In this document: positions 19,057-28,540 of the stretch, in pieces
Numbering within the stretch: the first letter of the stretch is position 1
Layout: every line of letters begins with the position of its first letter
Source: Sphingobacteriaceae bacterium
GTDB taxonomy: Bacteria > Bacteroidota > Bacteroidia > Sphingobacteriales > Sphingobacteriaceae
DNA: 64,000 nucleotides
NCBI GenBank assembly: GCA_947460875.1
Contig: CANHGR010000006.1
Span: forward strand, 124,001 to 188,000
Direction of reading: 5' to 3'
Notes under the pieces: model-generated
The model's input: the letters and a program-made list of their open reading frames with translations, nothing else
Database searches by the model: none
What the model was told of the DNA's origin: nothing
Position numbers and translations under genes: made by a program

Positions 19057-19935
19057 TTATTTTTTTCCTCTAAAACCACCGCCTGCGTTTCCACCACGAT
19101 TAGCTCCAGGACCTCCCGCGCGATTCTGACCACCGCCTCGGCTATCTCCTCCACGATTGTCACCGCCACGTCTGTCATTTCCACCACGTCTGTCATTTCC
19201 ACCAGCACGACGATCTCCGCCGCCACGGTTTTCACCGCCTGCAAATGCTGGTGCACCGTCTCTTCCCTTCACACCTGTAGTCTGACCAATATTTGGAGAC
19301 AAATCACGTTTTCCGTAAACCTCGCCCTTACAGATCCAAACTTTAACACCGATCTTACCATAAGTAGTAAGAGCTTCTGCTAAAGCATAGTCAATATCTG
19401 CACGGAAAGTATGTAATGGAATTCTTCCTTCTTTATATTGTTCTGTACGAGCCATTTCTGCACCGCCTAAACGACCTGAACACATGATTTTTATTCCCTC
19501 TGCACCCATACGCATTGTAGATGCGATAGTGGTTTTCATAGCTCTACGGAATGAAATACGTGCTTCAAGTTGCTTCGCAATACCTTCACCCACTAATTGC
19601 GCATCTAATTCCGGACGTTTGATCTCAAAAATATTGATCTGAACATCCTTTTTCGTCAATTTCTTCAATTCCTCCTTGATCTTATCAACTTCTTGACCGC
19701 CTTTCCCAATAACGATACCCGGACGTGCCGTATGTATGGTTACAGTGATGCGTTTCATGGTACGCTCTATTACAATCTTAGCTACGCCACCTTTATTGAT
19801 ACGTGCAGAAAGATATTTTCTTATCTTTTCGTCTTCAACTAATTTGTCAGCATAGTTATTACCACCATACCAGTTAGAATCCCAACCTTTGATGATCCCT
19901 AATCTGTTACCTATTGGATGTGCTTTTTGTCCCAT
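19057..19935 (-). CDS. rpsC: 30S ribosomal protein S3 with Gly/Arg-rich C-terminal tail
   Basis: A 292-residue uS3. The KH domain shows IVIGKGG at residues 74-80; the C-terminal S3 domain carries [18 protein letters not shown]. Beyond about residue 225 a roughly 60-residue tail is made of RGG/DRRGG-type repeats; the DNA contains an 18-bp direct repeat (19171-19188 and 19189-19206) encoding part of it. E. coli S3 has 233 residues. The tail is probably disordered and RNA-binding; Gly/Arg-rich S3 ends occur in this group. It lies at the mRNA entry channel. Confidence 0.97.
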   Translation of the reverse strand: MGQKAHPIGNRLGIIKGWDSNWYGGNNYADKLVEDEKIRKYLSARINKGGVAKIVIERTMKRITVTIHTARPGIVIGKGGQEVDKIKEELKKLTKKDVQINIFEIKRPELDAQLVGEGIAKQLEARISFRRAMKTTIASTMRMGAEGIKIMCSGRLGGAEMARTEQYKEGRIPLHTFRADIDYALAEALTTYGKIGVKVWICKGEVYGKRDLSPNIGQTTGVKGRDGAPAFAGGENRGGGDRRAGGNDRRGGNDRRGGDNRGGDSRGGGQNRAGGPGANRGGNAGGGFRGKK

Positions 19936-19943
19936 TCTGCTAA

Positions 19944-20303
19944 TTAGTTTTTCGGTTCAATATTTTTGCTGTCAACAACAAGAGTAACGTGGTTTGAACG
20001 CTTGCGAATCTTATGTCCACGACCTTGAGGAGCTGGCCTTAGTCTTTTCAATTGGCGACCACCATCGACAAAAACAGTTTTTACAAACAATTGATTGTCT
20101 TCCGGGCGTTGACCATCATTTTTAGCTTCCCAATTCTTGATCGCAGACAATAAAAGTTTTTCAACTCTTTGTGCAGCTTCTTTTCTGGTAAACTTTAAAA
20201 TATAGAGCGCCTTTTCTACCTGTGCGCCTCTAATGAGGTCGACTACTAAGCGCATCTTACGAGGCGACGTAGGGCAGTTATTTAATTTTGCAATTGCTTC
20301 CAT
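19944..20303 (-). CDS. rplV: 50S ribosomal protein L22
   Basis: A 119-residue uL22 ([19 protein letters not shown], the hairpin region ending [20 protein letters not shown]). Its beta-hairpin lines the exit tunnel next to L4 and is a macrolide resistance site. It follows rpsS after 3 bp. Confidence 0.98.
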   Translation of the reverse strand: MEAIAKLNNCPTSPRKMRLVVDLIRGAQVEKALYILKFTRKEAAQRVEKLLLSAIKNWEAKNDGQRPEDNQLFVKTVFVDGGRQLKRLRPAPQGRGHKIRKRSNHVTLVVDSKNIEPKN

Positions 20304-20306
20304 TAC

Positions 20307-20573
20307 TTATCTTTTCTTGTCAGCGTGACCTCTGAAGGTACGTGTAGGAGAAAATTCCCCTAACTTATGTCCAACCATATTTTCTGTTACGTAAACCGGA
20401 ATAAACTTATTCCCGTTATGAACTGCAAATGTATGTCCAACGAAATCCGGAGAGATCATTGATCTGCGCGACCATGTTTTGATGACAGTCTTTTTGTTGC
20501 CAACATTCATGGCATCCACCTTTTTCAACACGTTGTGGTCGATGTAAGGTCCTTTTTTAATTGAACGAGCCAT
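20307..20573 (-). CDS. rpsS: 30S ribosomal protein S19
   Basis: An 88-residue uS19 ([55 protein letters not shown]). It lies in the 30S head beside S13. Its ATG shares one base with the rplB stop. Confidence 0.98.
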   Translation of the reverse strand: MARSIKKGPYIDHNVLKKVDAMNVGNKKTVIKTWSRRSMISPDFVGHTFAVHNGNKFIPVYVTENMVGHKLGEFSPTRTFRGHADKKR

Positions 20574-21397
20574 TATTTTTTCCTTCTCTCAATGATATAA
20601 CGATCCGATATTTTCTTTTTATTACGGGTTTTGTAGCCTTTAGCCAACATTCCGTTTCTTGAGCGCGGATGTCCTCCGGATGCTCTTCCTTCACCACCGC
20701 CCATCGGGTGATCTACTGGATTCATGGCAACACCACGAACTCTTGGACGACGACCTAACCAACGCTTTCTACCTGCTTTACCCAATACCTCATTAGCTTT
20801 TTCAGCATTTGAAACAGCGCCAATAGTAGCCATACAAGTCACAAGGATCATTCGAACCTCTCCTGAAGGCAATTTAATGCTAGCATATTTGCCATCTCGT
20901 GCAGCAAGTTGAGCGTACGCTCCCGCGCTGCGGGCCATTGATCCACCTTGGCCAGGATTCAATTCAATATTATGAATGATCGATCCAAGTGGAATACTTT
21001 TTAAAGGCAAGGCATTTCCTACTTCAGGAGCAACAGCTTCACCGGATAAAACAATCTGGCCAACTTGCAACCCCTCAGGAGCAATGATATAACGTTTCTC
21101 GCCATCTGCGTAATGCAACAAAGCAATACGAGCTGTACGATTAGGATCATACTCAATTGTAGCAACAGTTGCGGGGATATCTTTTTTGTCGCGTTTAAAA
21201 TCAATCAATCGGTACGACTTTTTATGTCCCCCACCGAGATAACGCATAGTCATTTTACCGGTATTATTTCTACCGCCCGACTTCTTGATAGAACGAACAA
21301 GTGACTTTTCAGGCACATTTGTCGTCACATCCGAATAGTCGCCACCCACTCTGAAACGAGTGCCTGGGGTAACCGGTTTAAATCTTTTAACTGCCAT
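20573..21397 (-). CDS. rplB: 50S ribosomal protein L2
   Basis: A 274-residue uL2 with the OB/SH3 RNA-binding core and the C-terminal signature [20 protein letters not shown], whose histidine is near the peptidyl transferase centre. Required for subunit association. It follows rplW with a 6-bp gap. Normal length. Confidence 0.98.
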   Translation of the reverse strand: MAVKRFKPVTPGTRFRVGGDYSDVTTNVPEKSLVRSIKKSGGRNNTGKMTMRYLGGGHKKSYRLIDFKRDKKDIPATVATIEYDPNRTARIALLHYADGEKRYIIAPEGLQVGQIVLSGEAVAPEVGNALPLKSIPLGSIIHNIELNPGQGGSMARSAGAYAQLAARDGKYASIKLPSGEVRMILVTCMATIGAVSNAEKANEVLGKAGRKRWLGRRPRVRGVAMNPVDHPMGGGEGRASGGHPRSRNGMLAKGYKTRNKKKISDRYIIERRKK

Positions 21398-21403
21398 GTC
21401 TAA

Positions 21404-21706
21404 TTATATATTGCTATAAAAGTCAATAACTTCTCCATCGTTCAGTGTCACAATAGCCTTTTTATATTTGGCCGCATGACCGGATACCTGTCCGGCTTTT
21501 GTAGAACGATTTTTTGTTTTCCCAAAAACAACCATCGTATTGATCGCACGAACTTTAACGCCGTACATTTCTTCGATGGCCTGTTTGATTTGCAATTTAT
21601 TTGCTTTAGGATCTGCTTTGAAAGCATATCTACCTAACTTCTCAGTTTGTATAGATGCTTTCTCTGTTAAAATAGGTTTCTTTAAAATTTCCATCTTATT
21701 TGGCAA
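21404..21706 (-). CDS. rplW: 50S ribosomal protein L23
   Basis: A 100-residue uL23 ([35 protein letters not shown]). It surrounds the exit tunnel and docks trigger factor and SRP. Its start overlaps the rplD 3' end by 11 bp. Confidence 0.97.
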   Translation of the reverse strand: MPNKMEILKKPILTEKASIQTEKLGRYAFKADPKANKLQIKQAIEEMYGVKVRAINTMVVFGKTKNRSTKAGQVSGHAAKYKKAIVTLNDGEVIDFYSNI

Positions 21707-22325
21707 ATGCCTCCTCCAATGTTTTAACAGTTTCTGTAGTTAGTATAAGTGTTCCTGCGTTTAATACATCATATGTATTTAGTTGAGCTGCAGTTACAAC
21801 TTTTGCCGACTTAATATTTCTGCTAGATAAATAGATTGTACTATTGTCAGATGGTAAAACAAGTAATGTCTTTTGATCCGCGAGATTCAAGTCATTCACG
21901 AGTTTTAAATAACTCTTAGTCTTTACAGAATCAAAAGTGAAATCTTCAAGAACCATGATGTTATTATCCTTTGCTTTGTATGATAAGGCAGACTTACGTG
22001 CTAAAGCCTTAAGCTTTTTGTTCAGTTTAAAACTATAATCGCGTGGCTGCGGACCGAATATTCGACCGCCACCATTAAATAATGGAGATTTAATTGAACC
22101 TGCACGAGCACCGCCAGTACCTTTTTGTTTGTATAGTTTACGAGTTGACCCTGCTATTTCATTACGTTGCTTAGACTTATGAGTACCTTGACGCTGATTG
22201 GCCAAATACTGCTTAACGTCTAAATAAATTGCATGATCGTTAGGCTCAACAGCGAAGATCGCATCAGGAAGCTGCACCTTGGCACCTGTTTCTTTACCTG
22301 AAATATTAACAACTTTAACTTCCAT
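21696..22325 (-). CDS. rplD: 50S ribosomal protein L4
   Basis: A 209-residue uL4 from [17 protein letters not shown]; the frame is open five codons further (22340), but that would overlap rplC and the family starts at MEVxV, so 22325 is chosen. The tunnel loop [20 protein letters not shown] and [13 protein letters not shown] are visible. In E. coli L4 represses its own S10 operon; the structured leader upstream of rplC makes a similar control worth testing here. Confidence 0.96.
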   Translation of the reverse strand: MEVKVVNISGKETGAKVQLPDAIFAVEPNDHAIYLDVKQYLANQRQGTHKSKQRNEIAGSTRKLYKQKGTGGARAGSIKSPLFNGGGRIFGPQPRDYSFKLNKKLKALARKSALSYKAKDNNIMVLEDFTFDSVKTKSYLKLVNDLNLADQKTLLVLPSDNSTIYLSSRNIKSAKVVTAAQLNTYDVLNAGTLILTTETVKTLEEAFAK

Positions 22326-22329
22326 CTTC

Positions 22330-22947
22330 TTATTTATCAACGATTACGTAAGAACCTTTAGCTCCCGGGATTGAACCGCTAACTACTAATAAGTTTTGCT
22401 CAGCGTAAACTTTCATTACCTGAAGGTTCTGAACTTTAACACGATCGCCTCCCATACGGCCCGCCATGCGTATTCCTTTGAATACTTTTGAAGGCCAAGA
22501 AGAAGCACCAAGTGAACCTGGAGCTCTTAGCCTATTGTGCTGACCGTGGGTCTGCCCGCCAACACCTGCAAAACCGTGACGCTTTACAACACCCTGGAAA
22601 CCCTTACCTTTAGATGTACCTACAACATCAACAAAATCACCTTCGGCGAAGATTTCTACAGTAACGGTGTCCCCCAAACTCTTCACATCTACAAAAGTCT
22701 TAAACTCAACAAGCTTACGCTTTGGAGTAGTTTTCGCTTTTTCAAAGTGACCTTTAAGAGGACCGCTTGTGTTTTTTTCTTTCTTGTCGTCGAAAGCTAG
22801 TTGAATTGCTGTGTAGCCATCTATTTCAGAGGTGCGTAGTTGGGTTACTACACATGGTCCAGCTTCGATAACAGTACAAGGGATATTTTTCCCTTCAGCA
22901 TCGAAAATGCTGGTCATTCCTACCTTTTTTCCAATAATTCCTGACAT
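22330..22947 (-). CDS. rplC: 50S ribosomal protein L3
   Basis: A 205-residue uL3 ([54 protein letters not shown]). It organises the entrance of the A-site tRNA and assembles early. It is the first gene of this ribosomal array: rpsJ, which normally precedes rplC, is absent, and a promoter and leader lie directly upstream instead. Confidence 0.97.
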   Translation of the reverse strand: MSGIIGKKVGMTSIFDAEGKNIPCTVIEAGPCVVTQLRTSEIDGYTAIQLAFDDKKEKNTSGPLKGHFEKAKTTPKRKLVEFKTFVDVKSLGDTVTVEIFAEGDFVDVVGTSKGKGFQGVVKRHGFAGVGGQTHGQHNRLRAPGSLGASSWPSKVFKGIRMAGRMGGDRVKVQNLQVMKVYAEQNLLVVSGSIPGAKGSYVIVDK

Positions 22948-23021
22948 ATTCTAAATTCAATTTGTGTCCATCGAAGCAGTAGGGCTTCGTTCAAGACATA
23001 ATAAGTCCCTCAAAGGGACGG
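22948..23021 (-). promoter_or_regulatory. Structured 5' leader of the S10-spc-alpha operon
   Basis: Between the promoter and the rplC ATG lies a leader of about 70 nt with two perfect stem-loops: GTCCCT/AGGGAC with a 3-nt loop (23005-23019), almost at the expected transcript start, and CGAAGC/GCTTCG with a 6-nt loop (22972-22989). Two such hairpins in a ribosomal-protein leader suggest autoregulation or transcript stabilisation. No known L4-leader family could be assigned by eye. Confidence 0.55.
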
Positions 23022-23052
23022 CAAAGATAGAAAAGTTAGATTAATTATCAAA
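23022..23052 (-). promoter_or_regulatory. Promoter of the S10-spc-alpha operon
   Basis: Minus strand: TTTG at 23052-23049, exactly 19 bp, then TATCTTTG at 23029-23022. This is a full match to the Bacteroidota primary-sigma promoter (TTTG, 19 bp, TAnnTTTG). It directs transcription into rplC. Confidence 0.85.
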
Positions 23053-23114
23053 TAGGGATTGAGTTATTTTTTTTTAAAAATCGTAATATGTAGTTAATAG
23101 CGATAAACAACCTT

Positions 23115-24107
23115 TCAGGCGGGTTTTATCCAAATCCCCTCTGCTGCACTTTTAATTAGAGCATCAATAACCTTCATATTATTAATGGCATCTAGCAAAC
23201 TGTTGGGCAACTCAGCGTCATCGATAATTGATTTTGAGAACAGGTCGCCCTGAATTGTGTATTGATCTACTGGTTTAAATGTTATTTCTTCTTTTCCTTC
23301 GCTGGTGTAATGCCAAATTCGCGTTATCTTATCGAAAGGAGCATTAAATGGAATCTCGATTTCTACACGGCCTGCGTCCCCTAATATATTCACTCGTTGA
23401 TAGGGCATTAGTTGCGTGGAGCATGTGAAAGTCGACGATCCTATATTAAAGTCGAGAATCCCTGAAGCGATGCGATCAATTTTCATGATTGGATCAAACT
23501 GCAAATGTGCTTGAACCCGTTCAGGTTCGGCATCAAAAAGGAATCTGGCAAGCGAGACACAATAACAACCGATATCCATTAATCCACCTCCTCCGTATTC
23601 CGGCTTATTGCGAATATTAGATGAATCTATATTATGATAGGAAAAAAAAGAATGTATGTTCTGAAGATTACCGATCCGACCGTCATGTACGAGTTTCTTA
23701 CTATACTGCCATTGAGGATGAACACGATACATGAATGCCTCCATAATTTTAAGTCCGGGTTTCGTTCTTGCAACTTCAAACAATTTCAATGCTTCTACAC
23801 CTGAAAGACCTATAGGTTTTTCACAAAGAACGTGTTTGCCTACCTCGAGTGCCTTAATAGCCCATGGCACATGTAAGTGGTTAGGCAGCGGTATGTAGAT
23901 GGCATCAATGTCTGGATCATCCAACAATTCTTGATATGAGCCGTAAGCTTTCAGAATAGTTAATTCCAACGCGATTTTTTGTGCCCGACTGAGATTGCGG
24001 GAAGCGATTGCGATGATTTCGCAATACATTCCCTTCTGCATCGCAGGAATTACTTGTTTCACTGCGATTTTCGCAGTACCGAGAACACCCCAGCGCACTT
24101 TATTCAT
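23115..24107 (-). CDS. Gfo/Idh/MocA-family NAD(P)-dependent oxidoreductase
   Basis: A 330-residue sugar-type dehydrogenase. The Rossmann start is VRWGVLGTAKIAVKQVIPAM, and the family motif EKPIGLSG (about residues 95-102) carries the catalytic-region lysine. C-terminal half is the GFO/IDH/MocA alpha/beta domain, with GGGLMDIGCYCVSLARFLF as its start. The tolerance of the family for substrates (glucose-fructose, inositol, dihydrodiols, trans-1,2-dihydrobenzenediols) leaves the substrate open. It lies alone, 167 bp upstream of the ribosomal operon on the same strand. Confidence 0.85.
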   Translation of the reverse strand: MNKVRWGVLGTAKIAVKQVIPAMQKGMYCEIIAIASRNLSRAQKIALELTILKAYGSYQELLDDPDIDAIYIPLPNHLHVPWAIKALEVGKHVLCEKPIGLSGVEALKLFEVARTKPGLKIMEAFMYRVHPQWQYSKKLVHDGRIGNLQNIHSFFSYHNIDSSNIRNKPEYGGGGLMDIGCYCVSLARFLFDAEPERVQAHLQFDPIMKIDRIASGILDFNIGSSTFTCSTQLMPYQRVNILGDAGRVEIEIPFNAPFDKITRIWHYTSEGKEEITFKPVDQYTIQGDLFSKSIIDDAELPNSLLDAINNMKVIDALIKSAAEGIWIKPA

Positions 24108-24656
24108 AAAATGTTTTTGATGGCTAAATAAAACGATAAAGTGAAATTATTGTTAATAGTTTAAATAAACATAAAAAATCAATATGAAAATTGCGTTTAA
24201 TCTAATGTGCGTTGCCGTGCTATTCGCATTTGCATTAGGCAATACAAGATATAACTCAACGCTGTACCAAAAAAAACAACCAGTGTTACTTTAAGAACAT
24301 TTTGCTTATTCCGTTCGTCGGCTATTGCAGCCGGCTGTGCAACGCGTACGATCAGCAATCTACCTAACACAACGCTGCAGGTGGAACAACGACCATTAGG
24401 AGCACATTGAGCGATGATGGGAGAACAGCAAATAGCGGAAACAATATGATTATTACATGAACATTTATCGCGCCCTAAATTCAGCGATTGTTCAAGATTA
24501 GATTTTAGGGGTTGTAGGTTTCAGGTTGTGCGACAGAAGCCGGCAAGCAGCATTTGCAGTATCTTGACTTTGTAAATTTTTAACTGGATATTACTTGAGT
24601 ACACAAAAGAAGAGTTTCCCTTCTGCTTATTATTTAATTCTTCGTCCTTCACTCAT
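24108..24656. other. 549-bp gap with decayed coding remnants and a heptamer element
   Basis: No intact gene was recognised. On the plus strand an ATG at 24184 opens 36 codons with a hydrophobic signal-like stretch, and later a frame reads GGTTTIRSTLSDDGRTANSG before a stop near 24459. On the minus strand a frame without a usable start, open from about 24512 to 24197, ends in a membrane-helix-like segment followed by RMRIARQRTLD. These overlap and cannot all be genes, so the stretch looks like relic sequence. A heptamer-period element lies at 24495-24529. Confidence 0.4.
24495..24529. repeat. Heptamer-period element
   Basis: Five consecutive 7-mers in phase: AGATTAG, ATTTTAG, GGGTTGT, AGGTTTC, AGGTTGT. 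All are G/T-rich on this strand; no complementary half is evident. It lies in the gene-free gap upstream of the oxidoreductase. Confidence 0.55.
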
Positions 24657-26750
24657 TTAAATTTCCCCGTTTCTCTTTCTGCTAAACCATTCAACAGACA
24701 GTAGACCTAACAAGGTTAAGAATATCAATTTTAGGTTAATCAAATCCTCGTACCGCCTGTCTTCAAAAGAAACGGTTTTGATTTGCTCATTTGCTTTAAT
24801 TAAAACAGGCAGGTCGTTAACTTGAGCGGGGTACACCAATTTGCCTCCACTTTGATTTGCTAGTGCATAAAGCAGCTGATGATTCGCAGTAGTTTGCTGA
24901 AATTCAGATTGTTGCTGATTGATCACAAATTGCCCGGTTGAAACTGGCTTTTCTTTTCCTAATTGTGTACTTGCGGCAAATGAATACTCTCCTGCGGGAA
25001 GTGTACCGCCATCCAGAATATATGAATTAGTAGTCTTAGACATTTGGAAAGTGTAGTTCTTACTGTTACTACCCTTTAATACAACCTGAACTTCTTGAGT
25101 ATTGACTAATTCATAGGAGTCATTGTAAAGCTCGCCGTTAAGGATCACGTGCTCATTTTCATCAAATGATGTTCTTGCAGGATAAACCCTAAACTTACGC
25201 TTATCATCTTTAGAAGATAGATATTGAACTACTTTGCTAACCAGCTCATCAACAATAACGTGATTACCATTTTCCTGAAAATCTTCTAAACGCCAACGCC
25301 ATAGCCCTTCACCTGCCAGCACGCCTATCTTGCGTTCAGCCTCATCGGCAAATAATAGCATCGGACGGCCTGATGCTACACGGCCTATCTGCTGGGTTAA
25401 CAGCACCGAAGCCGGACCTTTCAAACCATAATTTCCGTACATTGTCACTAAAGGGGCAAATCCCGGAAGTCCGGCAATTGCAGCAGCACTTAATGTGAAT
25501 TGATAAAAATCATCCGCAACTTTTGCGGTGGCATCTTGCGGGGTAGATCCCGCGGCAACGATATTTAGTCCCATCTGTGCCTTAGAGAAATCTCCGGCGC
25601 TTGATTGAGCCCCTAAAATAAACCAAATGGGTTTACCTTTGGCGAGTTCTAAAATATTTTCGCCTTTATTAGTTAAAGAAGGTATTTGGTGCAAAACCAC
25701 AAGTCCGGCTGCGGCCAAATCCTCATTTTTAAAGGCATCGGCCAATACAACTTTTACTTCATAGTTTTTATTGGACTCTATCGATTGCTTTAAAGTTGTG
25801 AGGTCTGGATGCGGCGAATTAGCGATAACTAATATTTTCTGCCTCCCGTCGATTACCTCTATAAAAATTGTCTGGCTGTTATTTGCTTTGGAAAGCTCCG
25901 AGGAAATAGGCGCAACGTTGATTACATACTTCTGCACACCTTTCTGAGAAGCGAGAAGTGTTAAAGGAACAGTTAGGTGATATTCGGCGGAGCCGACATT
26001 AACAGGTTTAGAGAGAAGCGTTTTCCCGCTACGATCCGAAACGGTGAGCACACTTACTGCGCCGCTAGCCTGGTATGCATCAACCGTAATTTCTAGCTGG
26101 AATTCATTATCCAGATAGACGATGTTGTTAAAGTTTACATTAGCAATTAGCAGATCGCGTTTGGGAATGGTATCGCCTAACGCAACTGTATATAAAGGAG
26201 CTTTTAAGCTTCTAGCTTCGTATTCTGGGTTACCGCCCCGATTATAGATCCCATCTGTTGCAATGACTACCGCGCCAATATTTCTCGAAGCATATTGCTC
26301 ATTCACCATTTGAAATAACCCGGAAATATCACTCAGCTTTTGTTTATAGCCGAAATCAAGCCCAGCCTTTATCTGATCTCCAAATTGGAATGTTTTGACT
26401 TCATAGTCTTCTCCGAGCGTTTCTTGAAGTGCTTTAAAATTAGCAGCGTACGCGGAAGGATCAAAATTGCTTGGCTCCGAAATGCCGATGGACGCTGAAT
26501 TATCCTGTGCAAGAATGATCAGCGGCTTTTCAAGTTGGGTGTCGGTAATTTTAATTTCTGGAGCAAACAGCAAAAAAGCTATGAAAGCCACAGTTGCGGC
26601 CCGAAGTCCAAAAAGCAATTTTCTTAAAGAAGGCTCAAGTCGGGATGAAGTAGGATAAAGTAAAAAAGCATATCCAACACCTAATGCTATGCACGCTATG
26701 AGCCAAAAAAAACTACTTAAACCAAATTGGACCTCAAATAGTAATAACAT
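24657..26750 (-). CDS. Membrane-anchored VWA-like protein of unknown role
   Basis: A 697-residue protein. Two N-terminal membrane helices (about 8-30 and 47-65) are followed by a von Willebrand A-like domain whose metal-site text is AQDNSASIG (about residue 81) with VVIATDGIYNRGG later. The middle is probably extracytoplasmic with Ig-like and GATase-like stretches, and a last helix near the C-terminus (LKLIFLTLLGLLSVEW) precedes basic RKRNGEI. This layout resembles conserved Bacteroidota membrane proteins near Bat-type VWA systems, but neither BatA/BatB nor a MoxR ATPase is nearby. Function unknown. Confidence 0.7.
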   Translation of the reverse strand: MLLLFEVQFGLSSFFWLIACIALGVGYAFLLYPTSSRLEPSLRKLLFGLRAATVAFIAFLLFAPEIKITDTQLEKPLIILAQDNSASIGISEPSNFDPSAYAANFKALQETLGEDYEVKTFQFGDQIKAGLDFGYKQKLSDISGLFQMVNEQYASRNIGAVVIATDGIYNRGGNPEYEARSLKAPLYTVALGDTIPKRDLLIANVNFNNIVYLDNEFQLEITVDAYQASGAVSVLTVSDRSGKTLLSKPVNVGSAEYHLTVPLTLLASQKGVQKYVINVAPISSELSKANNSQTIFIEVIDGRQKILVIANSPHPDLTTLKQSIESNKNYEVKVVLADAFKNEDLAAAGLVVLHQIPSLTNKGENILELAKGKPIWFILGAQSSAGDFSKAQMGLNIVAAGSTPQDATAKVADDFYQFTLSAAAIAGLPGFAPLVTMYGNYGLKGPASVLLTQQIGRVASGRPMLLFADEAERKIGVLAGEGLWRWRLEDFQENGNHVIVDELVSKVVQYLSSKDDKRKFRVYPARTSFDENEHVILNGELYNDSYELVNTQEVQVVLKGSNSKNYTFQMSKTTNSYILDGGTLPAGEYSFAASTQLGKEKPVSTGQFVINQQQSEFQQTTANHQLLYALANQSGGKLVYPAQVNDLPVLIKANEQIKTVSFEDRRYEDLINLKLIFLTLLGLLSVEWFSRKRNGEI

Positions 26751-26811
26751 ATTTTTCTGAAAGTAAATATGCCAATTTTATTTTAGAACGAAGTGAACAT
26801 CTCTATTTCAA

Positions 26812-27555
26812 TTAAAGCATGCCGCCGCAAACGGAAATCACCTGGCCAGTTATGTAAGCGCTCATGTCTGAAGCTAAAAAAACGCATGCATTTGCTACAT
26901 CATCTGTCTCGCCGGCGCGTTTAAGCGGAACTCCCTGCTCCCAGCCTTCAACGACTTTAGGATCAAGTACATCTGTCATTTCTGTACGAATAAAACCGGG
27001 AGCAATTACATTGGTACGGATATTTCTTGATCCCAACTCCTTAGCAACGGATTTTGAAAATCCGATAATACCTGCCTTCGACGCCGCGTAATTTGCTTGC
27101 CCGGCATTTCCCTGGACCCCTACGACAGAACTCATATTGATAAATGATCCCTTGCGGTTCTTCATCATAATCTTTGATGCCGCTTTGGTGATATTAAAAA
27201 CGGATTTTAAATTTATTTCAAGGACATCGTCCCAATTCTCTTCGCTCATCCGCATTAATAAACCATCTTTAGTGATCCCTGCATTGTTTACCACAATATC
27301 CAGCGTGCCAAAATCTGCAACGATATCGTTAATGAGCTTTTCGGCCTCGTCGAATTTAGATGCATCTGATTGATAACCTTTCACTTTTGTGCCCGCGCCT
27401 TGCAATTCCTGCTCCAAGGCAAGGCCCTTTTCTATAGAGGATAAATATGTAAATGCAACATTAGCACCATGCTCTGCAAATTTCTCCGCTATCTTACGAC
27501 CAATGCCTTTTGACGCTCCTGTAACAAGAGCCGTTTTTCCTTCGAGTAATTTCAT
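26812..27555 (-). CDS. fabG: 3-oxoacyl-[acyl-carrier-protein] reductase
   Basis: A 247-residue short-chain dehydrogenase. The NADPH-binding TGASKGIG (residues 13-20), NNAG, the catalytic Ser with SSVVGVQGNAGQ, and YAASKAG with Tyr and Lys are present; PGFIRTEMT and the C-terminal VCGGML fit FabG. It performs the first reduction of each fatty-acid elongation round. No fab neighbours; it precedes the VWA-like gene by 61 bp on the same strand, which may be chance. Confidence 0.9.
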   Translation of the reverse strand: MKLLEGKTALVTGASKGIGRKIAEKFAEHGANVAFTYLSSIEKGLALEQELQGAGTKVKGYQSDASKFDEAEKLINDIVADFGTLDIVVNNAGITKDGLLMRMSEENWDDVLEINLKSVFNITKAASKIMMKNRKGSFINMSSVVGVQGNAGQANYAASKAGIIGFSKSVAKELGSRNIRTNVIAPGFIRTEMTDVLDPKVVEGWEQGVPLKRAGETDDVANACVFLASDMSAYITGQVISVCGGML

Positions 27556-27558
27556 ATA

Positions 27559-27651
27559 GGTTTATGGTTGGGGGTTGTCGGTGCAAATATTGATTTTTTT
27601 TTGGAGAATGGAAAGAGGAAATGGGGCAAAGAGTAAATAGCATGGAGTTTG
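27559..27651. repeat. Heptamer-period elements upstream of fabG
   Basis: Two phase-locked runs: 27559-27586 in four 7-mers beginning GG (GGTTTAT, GGTTGGG, GGTTGTC, GGTGCAA), and 27603-27651 in seven purine-rich 7-mers (GGAGAAT, GGAAAGA, GGAAATG and others). A T-rich stretch separates them. Both lie in the intergenic region between fabG and the M48 pseudogene. Confidence 0.65.
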
Positions 27652-27792
27652 AATGGATACAGCAAAGCGCCGGGCGCTTGGCGCAGAGCGGACGTCACTT
27701 AAGTTAGAAAGCAAAGATTGGGACTTTGTCCGTAATACGGCTTTACGTGGCGCTTCGAACGACTTTCAGAGTTTCGAGCTCAGTCCCCGCTG

Positions 27793-28445
27793 CTACTGCT
27801 CAATCACCTTACTCAAAGACCCCGCTAAAACCCGATCGTTTAACTTCATCCCGTTAAGGATCGCGGTCTCTGGAAAACGTTTATCGATCACTTTATAATG
27901 TCGAAGTGCCTGCTCTAAAGTTCCGGTTGTCCGCACGGTCTAAACTCTCATACGTTCACATTTTTTTGCTAAATTTTGAAGCGTCTTTTAACTCGCGGAA
28001 ACTTTGTATCGACGTAGTAAATAGGGGTGCAAACGCATTAAAATCTTCGGTAGATGTACCACCAAGCATCAAATAAATATGTCCTCTGTATTAGATGACA
28101 TACGATAAAGTTCACACGGCAGCAGCCTAGTTTGTTGCCTTTGACTATGTACTTGCCTTTGGTCGGCCACCATCGAAAGGGCACTTAAACCGTTCACATT
28201 TACTTGTCTAGACTCACAATGAGGATTAAGTTATTGTTGTATCACTGCAGTGGCGGCCGCTTGCACCGTCTTTTTCCAGCTTCCATGGTAAGCATCAACA
28301 TAGCCTTTCCGTTTTTAGGAGCCATTTGAGAGATTTGCTGGCTGTCCTGATGAATCCAATCTGCGGCATTCTGAGACTGAAGCTTTAATTCACGATGATA
28401 AAAAACGCTGCTTTCAATAAAGCCCTGCTAGGATCTACCCCGTAG
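27793..28445 (-). pseudogene. Decayed M48-family metalloprotease (C-terminal part)
   Basis: Minus-strand frames spell pieces of the C-terminal region of a secreted M48 peptidase: VNGLSALSMVADQ, then YLMLGGTSTEDFNAFAPLF, then FRELKDASKFSKK, then ERMRV-stop-TVRTTGTLEQALRHY, and finally AILNGMKLNDRVLAG ending SKVIEQ and TAG at 27793. Breaks are visible: a run of seven A (minus strand; T run at 27961-27967) shifts the frame and a TAG at 27940-27942 replaces what reads as a sense codon. The N-terminal peptidase domain with HExxH was not found. The 5' remnant with QSQNAADWIHQDSQQ is unassigned, so the upstream boundary is approximate. Confidence 0.6.
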
Positions 28446-28540
28446 ATCAGCCCATCAATCATTTTAGATAGTAATTGCTAACATTGTTAGTATTTACTAT
28501 ATTTACGATTCTTCCAATATTTATTAGTTTTAATAGATTC

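Noticed and set aside
19006-19383. 125-codon Ser/Thr-rich ORF opposite rpsC, and the 104-codon ORF in another frame
   Set aside because: Antisense or frame shadows of the Gly/Arg repeat tail of S3; low complexity arises from the repeat.
27653-27898. 81-codon plus-strand ORF near the M48 relic
   Set aside because: It overlaps the end of the M48 remnant on the other strand and has no recognisable composition or start signal.
28245-28265. CTGCAG and GCGGCCGC sites side by side, resembling a cloning polylinker
   Set aside because: Only two restriction sites coincide and flanking DNA is relic coding sequence; no vector sequence follows.
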